Source of the DNA: Bifidobacteriaceae bacterium
GTDB lineage: Bacteria > Actinomycetota > Actinomycetes > Actinomycetales > WQXJ01
Direction of reading: 5' to 3'
Length of the DNA stretch: 6,719 nt
Assembly (NCBI GenBank): GCA_031276585.1
Contig: JAISMT010000187.1
Span: 1 to 6,719 of the forward strand
Shown here: one piece after another, positions 1 to 5,948 of the stretch
Position numbering within the stretch: the stretch's first letter is position 1
Layout of the letters: each line of letters opens with the position of its first letter
Made by a program: the position numbers and the translations under genes
The notes under the pieces: model-generated
The model's database searches: none
What the model saw: only the letters and a program-made list of their open reading frames with translations
Told to the model about the DNA's origin: nothing

Positions 1-1139
1 TTTGGCTCGGGTATGGGGCGCAATCGGCGTTTACGGCGGCAGTGGCGGTGTTGATTATCGCTTGCCCGTGCGCGTTAGGGCTGGCCACTCCCACCGCGTT
101 GTTGGTGGGTACCGGTCGCGGTGCCCAGTTGGGCATTCTGATCAAAGGGCCGCAAATATTGGAATCAACACGCCGGGTGGACACCATTGTGTTGGATAAA
201 ACCGGCACGGTAACCACCGGCGCCATGTCACTTACGGAAAGCTACAGCGCCGATGCCGTGCCCTCTGAGAAGTTATTACGTCTCGCCGGGGCCGTGGAAC
301 AGGCTTCCGAACACCCGGTGGGACGGGCCATAACTCGGGCCGCTGCCGCAGCCGGAGAGCTACCACCGGTAACTGATTTCACCAACCATCAGGGCTTAGG
401 CGTATCCGGAACGGTGGAGGGATACACGGTTAGGGCCGGACGGGTGGCTTGGGTAACCCAACACTCCAACGGTGCTCTACCGCCAGAACTGACTCCTTGC
501 TTGGAGCAAGCCCAGAACTCCGGTGCCACCGTGATAGCAGTGGGTTGGGACGGTAACTTCGCTGGCCTATTAGCAGTAGCGGACACCGTCAAACCCACCA
601 GCCGCCAAGCTGTTACCGAATTACGGCAACTGGGGCTCACCCCCCTACTGCTCACCGGAGATAACGCCCGCGCGGCGGTGGCCATAGCGCAACAAGTCGG
701 CATCGACCAAGTGAAAGCGGAAGTGCTGCCCGCCCAGAAAGCCCAGATAGTCCAAGAGCTACAAACCAGCGGCAAAGTGGTAGCTATGGTGGGAGACGGT
801 GTGAACGATGCCGTCGCTTTAACCCAAGCCGATCTGGGTATCGCTATGGGCACCGGCACCGATGTAGCGATCCAAGCCAGCGACATCACCCTAGTGCAAG
901 GCGATTTACGGACCGCCGCCGATGCCGTCCGGCTCAGCCGCCGCACCCTAGCCACTATCAAGACCAACCTGTTTTGGGCTTTCGCCTATAACGTGGCCGC
1001 TATCCCCTTGGCGATGTTCGGCCTGCTCAACCCGCTGATTGCTGGCGCCGCTATGTCTTTTTCCTCTGTGTTCGTGGTCTCTAACAGTTTACGGTTACGC
1101 CGCTTTCAAGCGCTTAGCGCCAACCAGAAAACATCATGA
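1..1139 (+). CDS. copA: Copper-translocating P1B-type ATPase, C-terminal part (5' end outside window)
   Basis: The reading frame is already open at the left edge (first whole codon at 3), so the N-terminal metal-binding domain and first membrane helices lie outside. Seen in order: the transmembrane metal site CPC (63-71), the phosphorylation motif DKTGT (Asp at 195), the P1B-specific SEHPVG (His about 312), TGDNARA (about 654), and the hinge motif [10 protein letters not shown] (792), where the usual APAL is AVAL. The last two helices carry YN (about 987) and MSFSS (about 1053). CPC together with YN and MSxSS is the P1B-1 signature, which in this family means Cu(I) or Ag(I) export from cytoplasm driven by ATP. 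The protein ends shortly after the last helix with a short basic tail. The stop overlaps the next gene's start, implying one transcript and coupled translation. Family is certain; Cu specificity is inferred from motifs and the neighbour. Confidence 0.92.
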   Translation, partial: WLGYGAQSAFTAAVAVLIIACPCALGLATPTALLVGTGRGAQLGILIKGPQILESTRRVDTIVLDKTGTVTTGAMSLTESYSADAVPSEKLLRLAGAVEQASEHPVGRAITRAAAAAGELPPVTDFTNHQGLGVSGTVEGYTVRAGRVAWVTQHSNGALPPELTPCLEQAQNSGATVIAVGWDGNFAGLLAVADTVKPTSRQAVTELRQLGLTPLLLTGDNARAAVAIAQQVGIDQVKAEVLPAQKAQIVQELQTSGKVVAMVGDGVNDAVALTQADLGIAMGTGTDVAIQASDITLVQGDLRTAADAVRLSRRTLATIKTNLFWAFAYNVAAIPLAMFGLLNPLIAGAAMSFSSVFVVSNSLRLRRFQALSANQKTS

Positions 1140-2644
1140 TGGCTACCACCAGCACCAGTCAGACTCGTGCCAGCCAGACCCACTCCAACCGGACCCGCGC
1201 CAACCAAAGTGTGGTGCACATCACCGGAATGACCTGCAAAGCGTGCGAGGTCCGTGTGGGCAAAGCGCTGCGGTCCCTCCCCCAAGCGGAGAACGTCTCA
1301 GTTTCAGCCGCTAAAGGCCAAGCGGTAATCACCCACCGGCAGCCGTTACCTCCGGACCAAGTGGAAGCGGCTATAGCAAAAGCCGGCTACCAGGTGGGCG
1401 CCACTAAACGCCCCTGGTTGGCCCAAGACCCAGCGGTCTGGCGGGATGTGCTGACAGCTGCGGCTATCCTGATGGCCCTGGTTTTAGTGGTCCGAACCCT
1501 AGACCTCACCCGCTGGCTCGACCAACTAAGTTTGGGTGCTACCACCGGAAACTTGCTACTGGTGGCGGTACTGGGCGTAACAGCCAGCGTTTCCACCTGC
1601 ATGGCGTTAGTAGGGGGACTGGTGTTGAGCCTCTCCGCCCGCCACGCGGCACAGCACCCTAACGTTGGCACAGCGGGCAAATTCCGGCCACAACTCCTGT
1701 TTAACCTGGGGCGTGTGGTGGGGTTCACACTCTTAGGGGCGCTGATCGGCCTAGTGGGGCGGATAGTGGCATTCCAAGGTAGTTTTTTGACGGCCGCCAT
1801 CATCTTGGCCTCGGTGGTAATGGGGTTTTTAGGCCTCAAACTGACCGGCATCTCGCCGCGCTTATCCGGGTTTTCCTTCACCCTGCCAGCGGCTTTGACC
1901 AAGCGGATTAACGGGGCGGCTGAGAGCTCAGTTAGGGCTAAAGCGGCCGGTAAAACTAGTGATATACGGGGCAGCACTGCCAACGGTAGGGGTAACGGCC
2001 GGGATAGCCGCAGGGCAACCAACACCAGAACCGCCCGATATTCGGATGTCAACGCGGCTGGTTTGGGGGTCGCCTCGTTCTTCCTGCCTTGTGGGTTTAC
2101 CCAAGCGGTGCAGGTTTACGCGCTCTCTACGGGAGATCCACTGCAGGCAGGCCTAGTAATGGGCGTTTTTGCTTTGGGGACTACACCCGGATTAGTGGGC
2201 ATAGGAACGCTCGGGGCATTCGCTCGCGGACCTCGCGCTGCCCGGATGTTACGGGCCGTAGGGGTGTTGGTGATCGCGTTCACGCTGGTCAACCTGAGCG
2301 GCACATGGCGTACGTTGGTGCCACCGGCGGCATCGGCCATCTCCCCCAACACCGTTACTGCCGATTCCGCCCCTGACGGGATACAACAAGCGGTCATCAA
2401 AGTGACGGGGCAGGGCTACGAACCGGAACATACCGTGATTGAGGCCGGTAAACCCGCTGAACTGATCTTTGAACTGGAAGCTTTTGGCTGCGCCGCCATC
2501 CTTGATGCCGGGCCATTAGGCGTACCCGAAACCATCACGCTGGATACAGATAGAACCACCGTCGAAATACCTCCTCTAGAGCCCGGCACCTACTCGTATT
2601 CTTGCGCCATGGGCATGTTCTGGGGTTCGGTTACCGCGAAATAG
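1136..2644 (+). CDS. HMA - DsbD/SafE-like membrane core - cupredoxin fusion protein, copper handling
   Basis: Of 502 residues, 25-88 form a heavy-metal-associated domain with the Cu(I) motif MTCKAC (32-37). Hydrophobic helices follow at about 104-120, 138-165, 187-211, 216-238, 308-330, 336-362 and 370-388. Cys155 in the second helix and Cys319 in FFLPCGFTQ match the paired membrane cysteines of DsbD/CcdA-like proteins, so this is the SafE/DsbD_2 type of core. Residues 415-500 resemble a cupredoxin with Cys452 and a CAMGM motif (490-494); the only His there is 432, so Cys/Met ligands to Cu(I) are likely. A polar Arg/Asn/Gly-rich insert fills about 253-306. Databases usually name such proteins sulfite exporter TauE/SafE family, but sulfite transport is not supported here. 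The start is ATG at 1136 or the adjacent ATG at 1139, both overlapping the ATPase stop; no clear Shine-Dalgarno is present, suggesting coupling. A copper relay or metallation role is inferred. Confidence 0.85.
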   Translation: MMATTSTSQTRASQTHSNRTRANQSVVHITGMTCKACEVRVGKALRSLPQAENVSVSAAKGQAVITHRQPLPPDQVEAAIAKAGYQVGATKRPWLAQDPAVWRDVLTAAAILMALVLVVRTLDLTRWLDQLSLGATTGNLLLVAVLGVTASVSTCMALVGGLVLSLSARHAAQHPNVGTAGKFRPQLLFNLGRVVGFTLLGALIGLVGRIVAFQGSFLTAAIILASVVMGFLGLKLTGISPRLSGFSFTLPAALTKRINGAAESSVRAKAAGKTSDIRGSTANGRGNGRDSRRATNTRTARYSDVNAAGLGVASFFLPCGFTQAVQVYALSTGDPLQAGLVMGVFALGTTPGLVGIGTLGAFARGPRAARMLRAVGVLVIAFTLVNLSGTWRTLVPPAASAISPNTVTADSAPDGIQQAVIKVTGQGYEPEHTVIEAGKPAELIFELEAFGCAAILDAGPLGVPETITLDTDRTTVEIPPLEPGTYSYSCAMGMFWGSVTAK

Positions 2645-2844
2645 CGTTCTTGGTTTAGTGGCGTTAGCGCGATCCGCCCCGGCCCACCCAGCCTGACCGA
2701 CGCCAGCCCACCACCACACCCTCAAACGCGAAGAGTCTGTAAAAATCAATAAGGCAGGAACGCAGTTACGCTCGAATATTCTCGGTAGACCTTCTGAAAC
2801 TTTGGGGTCAAATTGTTGGTGAATTCCCCCTACGCTAGCCATTT
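2645..2844. other. Convergent intergenic region with weak hairpins
   Basis: This gap separates the ends of the copper operon and the lipoprotein gene. I see no gene. Two weak hairpins are possible: 2804-2829 (GGGG and CCCC arms, with an inner AATT pair) and 2837-2854 (AGCCA and TGGCT arms around an 8-nt loop), the second followed on the + strand by TTTTA. The second could end the copper transcript, but its stem is only 5 bp, so I do not call a terminator. Confidence 0.3.
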
Positions 2845-4044
2845 TTAGTTGGCTTTTATGTAGTCTTCCAGGGCGGCAACCATTTCATCTAGTTCAGTTT
2901 TGTGAGCGGTAATGAACTCTTCTTCGGCTTCGCGTTCAATGGCTAAAAACCGGTTCACATAGTCCGTTTTTTCGCGGCATTTATAGTCTACCACCGCTAT
3001 GGCAATCTCGCGTGGTGTTCCGGTCAGAGACTTGTACTCATCAGGGGCCTGATCCGCATGCCCTTCCCAGTATTTACCTTCCGCGTTAGTGTGTATAGCC
3101 AGATCCCAAGCAGACGAAGGTCCATTAAACTCTCCCATAGCAGCTTTAGCTTCTGCTACCTCCTCAGCGTTAAGCCCCAACTGGGTTACATCAGACCGAG
3201 CAATGGGAAAGCCTTGTTCAAAACAATCCAACCAGGCATCATTTAAAGCGTCTATTTCTTCCCGGCGCGCGAAAGCCACACTATAAGGATCACTGGCTTC
3301 TTCACCCATCAGGTCCAACAAGTCTTTATATCTGGCGCTAGGGGATTCCTCCATGGCCCCCACTAAAGGATAGGGATGCTTTTCACTAGCCTGTCCCATA
3401 CAACCACCCATCTCCGGTAAAAGCTTACTGTCGATGTCAGTTTCTAAGTTGTATTCTGCTAGTTCTGGGCCCATCAAAGCGATGTCATACTCCTTTTGGG
3501 CTGAGGCACTCAAGGAATCCACATATTCCTCGTTCTGGTTCACCTCAACTGGTTCTGCGGTGGGTATCACCTTAGAAAGCGAATCATCAGAGCCATAATA
3601 ACCGTAACCGTAGCGTTCCACGCTAGCTAAATCCTCCGGCAACCAAGCCACCATCAGTGTACGCTCGCCTACTTTAATATCGCTTTCACCTTCTACGAGT
3701 GGTTCAACCTCATTGGGGTAATACTCGAAACCAGCCGCCTTCATACATTCAGCAATATACTTTTCTTGTTTTACTTCCCACACGCCACCATCTTGATTGG
3801 CCATATCAGCCATCACTAAATCAGCCTGCCGTATCAGATCACCATAATAGTCAAACGGTAAATCCTCACGCTCCATCCAAGGCTTTGATTCCGGCACCTC
3901 ACCCGAATCCGCCACCACGGTAGGGGATCTAGAAACCGTAGACGGGTTCAACTTACCCGTGGCTTTCCCCGGGTTACAACCACCCAACCCCAACACCAAA
4001 ACGACCACCACGGCTAGCCTTGTACTTTTCGACAATAACTCCAT
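2845..4044 (-). CDS. Uncharacterised secreted lipoprotein, four cysteines in the mature domain
   Basis: The 399-residue product begins with a basic n-region, a run of Ala/Val/Leu (11-20) and the lipobox LGGC, so Cys23 should be lipidated and the protein anchored outside the membrane. A short Ser/Thr/Pro linker (about 24-55) leads to an acidic domain rich in Glu, Asp and Tyr. Its cysteines lie in short conserved-looking motifs: IAECMKAAGFEYYP (Cys100), GGCMGQA (Cys215), WLDCFEQGF (Cys274) and VDYKCREKTDY (Cys356). Four cysteines suggest two disulfides. I recognise the general style (Cys-Met-x-x-x-Gly-Phe plus a YGYG stretch) from uncharacterised actinobacterial lipoproteins, but know no function. 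The ATG is chosen because it gives a normal signal peptide; an AGGG lies just upstream. It is convergent with the copper operon and looks monocistronic. By eye its base composition is more AT-rich than the copper genes. Confidence 0.8.
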   Translation of the reverse strand: MELLSKSTRLAVVVVLVLGLGGCNPGKATGKLNPSTVSRSPTVVADSGEVPESKPWMEREDLPFDYYGDLIRQADLVMADMANQDGGVWEVKQEKYIAECMKAAGFEYYPNEVEPLVEGESDIKVGERTLMVAWLPEDLASVERYGYGYYGSDDSLSKVIPTAEPVEVNQNEEYVDSLSASAQKEYDIALMGPELAEYNLETDIDSKLLPEMGGCMGQASEKHPYPLVGAMEESPSARYKDLLDLMGEEASDPYSVAFARREEIDALNDAWLDCFEQGFPIARSDVTQLGLNAEEVAEAKAAMGEFNGPSSAWDLAIHTNAEGKYWEGHADQAPDEYKSLTGTPREIAIAVVDYKCREKTDYVNRFLAIEREAEEEFITAHKTELDEMVAALEDYIKAN

Positions 4045-4093
4045 AACCGCCCTGCTTTTTCTAATCCCACCACTACCTAACTGAATTCTCTTT

Positions 4094-4115
4094 CCTCCTT
4101 CTGAGAACCAGGAGG
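4094..4115 (-). promoter_or_regulatory. Leader hairpin sequestering a strong Shine-Dalgarno sequence
   Basis: On the - strand, CCTCCT (4115-4110) is followed after a 10-nt loop by AGGAGG (4099-4094), a perfect 6-bp stem in the mRNA leader of the lipoprotein gene. The downstream arm is a near-ideal Shine-Dalgarno (AGAAGGAGGAAAG). It lies about 50 nt from the annotated ATG, too far to serve it. No ATG, GTG or TTG is at proper distance; an in-frame ATT (4086-4084) is 7 nt away. The stem is seen directly; any regulatory role is inferred. Confidence 0.4.
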
Positions 4116-4319
4116 GGTGTAGATAGGCTTTTAGCCCCCATTACGTCGGTAACGCTACCACAAGTTTGTAGCATTAATTACCGTGATATTGGTGGGTGTA
4201 ATCTTCGGAAAGGGTTCGCTATCTATCAAAACTTTAGTGAAGATTTGTCGGATTTTGGTGGTGGCCATCATAGTTGGGGCGTTGTCGGTGCGAACCTGGG
4301 AGCAGCCGAGGGACTCCAC

Positions 4320-4424
4320 CTACCGGGACGCAACCAGCGCTTTGATGGTGCGAGTGACGGTCCGGTGGGAAAGCCGCAGTTGTGTCCCCGCATGGTCGCC
4401 AGTCCCAGCAACAAATCGTCGCAT
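4320..4424 (-). pseudogene. Possible remnant of a helix-turn-helix regulator
   Basis: A 34-codon frame from an ATG at 4424 ends at a TAG at 4322-4320. Its second half, GTQLRLSHRTVTRTIKAL, looks like the recognition part of a LuxR-type or similar helix-turn-helix. In the same frame after the TAG, reading VESLGCSQVRT continues for a while, as if the stop interrupted an older gene. The upstream part of any such gene would fall in the repeat array and is not recognisable. The match is short and may be chance. Confidence 0.2.
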
Positions 4425-4499
4425 TCAGTTCCGCAAATCGTTGGATTGGGTTCTGTAAATCGTTAAGTTGAGCCCCGTAAATCGTCGCATTCAGTTGAT
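4412..4499 (+). repeat. Four tandem degenerate 22-bp direct repeats
   Basis: Units start at 4412, 4434, 4456 and 4478, exactly 22 bp apart. All share AAATCGT at positions 2-8, TT at 13-14 and G at 17. Units 1 and 4 share an identical 18-bp stretch, aaatcgtcgcattcagtt. Compared with unit 1, unit 2 matches 17 of 22, unit 3 14 of 22 and unit 4 18 of 22. The period is close to two helical turns, so equal sites would face one side of the DNA. The array ends at the -35 box of the promoter before the ATPase gene, which suggests iterated protein-binding sites. Confidence 0.8.
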
Positions 4500-4524
4500 T
4501 ATCGACTTACTGAACAGGTAAAAT
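4495..4524 (+). promoter_or_regulatory. Probable sigma70-type promoter of the ATPase gene
   Basis: TTGATT (4495-4500) and TAAAAT (4519-4524) are separated by 18 bp; they match the -35 and -10 consensus at 4 and 5 of 6 positions. Transcription would start near 4531, giving a leader of about 36 nt before the GTG at 4567. The -35 box overlaps the last 22-bp repeat and the -10 box lies in a palindrome, so both could control it. Confidence 0.5.
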
Positions 4525-4529
4525 ACCTG
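4515..4529. promoter_or_regulatory. Perfect palindrome over the -10 box, operator candidate
   Basis: CAGGTA-AAA-TACCTG is a perfect inverted repeat with 6-bp arms. It covers the probable -10 box TAAAAT, the classic place for a repressor site. Which protein binds is unknown; the neighbouring ATPase or an unlinked regulator are options. Confidence 0.45.
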
Positions 4530-4566
4530 AGCGGATAAACTAGTTAGTAGAAACCTGCAACCGCTG

Positions 4567-5796
4567 GTGGAAGAACAGTTAGCGCTCTTCCCGGCGGTTG
4601 TGATTGAGGGGGCGCGGCAAGTTGGCAAATCGGCACTAGCCAGCCTGTTGAGCGAATACCGAACCACCGTAACATTCAACCTAGATAACCCAGCCGCACT
4701 TGACGCCGCCCGCTTCGACCCAATCGCCTTTGTCGCCCAGGGAGGCGACAACCTAATGGTGATTGATGAGATCCAACGGTTTCCCGAACTAAAACTCGCG
4801 TTGAAGGAAAACATAGATCGCAACCGGCGGCCGGGGCGCTTCCTACTTATGAGGTCATCTTCGTTGTTCCAGGTAAAGGGCCTCACGGACTCTTTAGCGG
4901 GACGAGCCGGGAGGTTAGAACTCTTTGGCTTCAGCCAAGGAGAAACGCAGGGGCAAATCGACGATTTCTGCACTGCCATACTTGACGCTTTAGAGGCGGA
5001 ATGGCGGCCCATTTTGAGTTTTCGGAGCAGTCTTGCTCGCAGTGATTACGCCCTGCTAGTGGCAGCAGGTTCTTACCCGCCAACGTTTGGCTTTAACGCC
5101 CGTTCTAGGTCGTTATGGTTGGACGCCTACCTCAAAGGAGTGGCTAACCGCGATTTGGGTGAACTCAACCGAAAGTACGAGCCTGCGCGAGCACAGGCAC
5201 TATTGCACTCACTGGCTGGTAAACAATCAGCACTACTCAACAAGGCCAAACTAGCCCGGTCAGTCAACGTGTCTCCAACAACCGTCACCACATACCTAGA
5301 CTTATTCGAGGCCGTAGGTCTCTATGCTCGCATCCCACCTTGGACTCCAAACCTCTCCAAACGCGAGACTGCTAGTCCTAAAGGATTACTGCTTGATTCA
5401 GGCCTGGCGGCTCGCTTGGCTCGGGTAACCGCCGCCCAGTTGAGCAATCTCCTACTCGGCGAAGCATTAGGCGGATTCCTAGAAGCATTCGTCTGCGCCG
5501 AACTACTCAAACAACAATCCTGGTCCCAATCGGATTACACCATCTTCCACTACCGAGCTGACACCCACACCGAAGTAGATCTGTTACTCGAGCTAGAAAA
5601 CGGGGACGTAATCGGCATTGAAGTGAAGGCCTCAACCACCTACCGGGGCGAGGACTTCAACGGCCTGCGCCGCCTACGCGACAAACTAGGTCGACGCTTT
5701 CGAGTCGGCATCGTACTTAACACCGCACCAACTGGCTACCGATACGGCGAAAAACTCTACGGCCTGCCTGTATCAGCCCTCTGGCAGGGGTTCTAG
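4567..5796 (+). CDS. AAA-type ATPase with C-terminal DUF4143 nuclease-like domain
   Basis: Numbering is from GTG 4567 (409 residues). Residues 15-22 are the Walker A GARQVGKS and 63-70 the Walker B LMVIDEIQ followed by RFPEL; SLAGRAGRLELFGFSQGE (109-126) is the hallmark stretch of this family. A winged-helix-like segment (SVNVSPTTVTTYLDLFEAVGL) spans about 232-252. The C-terminal domain has E306 in GGFLEAFV, D338 in TEVDLLLE and IEVKAS (351-356), an E...D...ExK arrangement like PD-(D/E)xK folds. Cellular role in this family is poorly known; ATP binding and a DNA-related function are inferred. Oddities: the usual LTGS near residue 95 reads MRSS, and family-like sequence (RNLQPLVEE) starts about 6 codons before the GTG with no ATG, GTG or TTG between it and the TGA at 4528. 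No good Shine-Dalgarno precedes the GTG. The gene may be mildly damaged or start at a non-standard codon. Confidence 0.82.
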   Translation: MEEQLALFPAVVIEGARQVGKSALASLLSEYRTTVTFNLDNPAALDAARFDPIAFVAQGGDNLMVIDEIQRFPELKLALKENIDRNRRPGRFLLMRSSSLFQVKGLTDSLAGRAGRLELFGFSQGETQGQIDDFCTAILDALEAEWRPILSFRSSLARSDYALLVAAGSYPPTFGFNARSRSLWLDAYLKGVANRDLGELNRKYEPARAQALLHSLAGKQSALLNKAKLARSVNVSPTTVTTYLDLFEAVGLYARIPPWTPNLSKRETASPKGLLLDSGLAARLARVTAAQLSNLLLGEALGGFLEAFVCAELLKQQSWSQSDYTIFHYRADTHTEVDLLLELENGDVIGIEVKASTTYRGEDFNGLRRLRDKLGRRFRVGIVLNTAPTGYRYGEKLYGLPVSALWQGF

Positions 5797-5906
5797 ACAA
5801 CTAGGAATCCAGATTTGTGCTCGGCCTCCGGAGCAGCTAAACGCTCGGTTTGCATCGTGTTACGTGCCCGCTAACCGTGACGACACCTCCGCTATTTCTC
5901 GGTTAA

Positions 5907-5920
5907 CTACTGTAAAGTAG
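5907..5920. promoter_or_regulatory. Inverted repeat upstream of fic, operator or -10 region candidate
   Basis: CTACT-GTAA-AGTAG has perfect 5-bp arms and sits 28 bp before the Fic start codon. It contains TAAAGT, a fair -10 match, but no good -35 is found 17 bp upstream. Its position suits a promoter-operator; evidence is only the symmetry and spacing. The rest of the 152-bp gap before fic shows nothing clear, and no T-tailed terminator after the ATPase gene. Confidence 0.3.
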
Positions 5921-5938
5921 AAGTTTGGCACAAAAGGC

Positions 5939-5943
5939 GGAGG
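5939..5943 (+). promoter_or_regulatory. Ribosome binding site of fic
   Basis: GGAGG lies 5 nt before the ATG at 5949, within GGCGGAGG. This strong site fixes the Fic start and contrasts with the ATPase gene, which lacks one. Confidence 0.8.
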
Positions 5944-5948
5944 TCGCA

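Larger units (their letters stand above)
4045..4566. other. Intergenic control region between lipoprotein and ATPase genes
   Basis: This 522-bp divergent region holds no convincing intact gene; its overlapping short frames on both strands have no recognisable protein features. The left part (to about 4115) is the lipoprotein leader with its hairpin. A 5-bp inverted repeat GCTAC/GTAGC lies at 4154-4172 and a smaller one, TTAC/GTAA, at 4141-4152, possible sites for the lipoprotein promoter, though no clear -35/-10 pair is seen there. About 4183-4411 has a possible gene remnant on the - strand. The right part holds the tandem repeats, promoter and palindrome listed separately. Confidence 0.5.

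Noticed and set aside
389..967. Long antisense frame of 192 codons opposite the copper ATPase
   Set aside because: It is a shadow of a gene with clear, ordered P-type ATPase motifs on the + strand.
2724..2760. Possible insertion-sequence end (gagtctgtaaaaatcaa) after the copper operon
   Set aside because: It faintly recalls terminal repeats of mobile elements, but no matching inverted end, target duplication or transposase fragment is visible.
2576..2842. An 88-codon frame on the - strand starting 2 nt after the lipoprotein stop
   Set aside because: It runs into the end of the copper fusion gene on the other strand, has Trp/Gly/Arg-rich composition unlike a protein, no ribosome site and no recognisable domain.
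4123..4136. GGCT-TTT-AGCC inverted repeat as a terminator
   Set aside because: Only a 4-bp stem with no T-run on either strand, and it lies upstream of the lipoprotein gene where no transcript needs to end.
4183..4466. Two overlapping + strand frames (91 and 73 codons) in the intergenic region
   Set aside because: They run into the 22-bp repeats, overlap each other and show no domain. The hydrophobic start of the first is not followed by a sensible protein.
4412..4499. CRISPR array
   Set aside because: Units are direct tandem copies of 22 bp with no unique spacers, and no cas genes are present.
5777..5789. CCCT-CTGGC-AGGG hairpin at the end of the ATPase gene
   Set aside because: It has a 4-bp stem inside coding sequence and no T-tail, so it is not a credible terminator.
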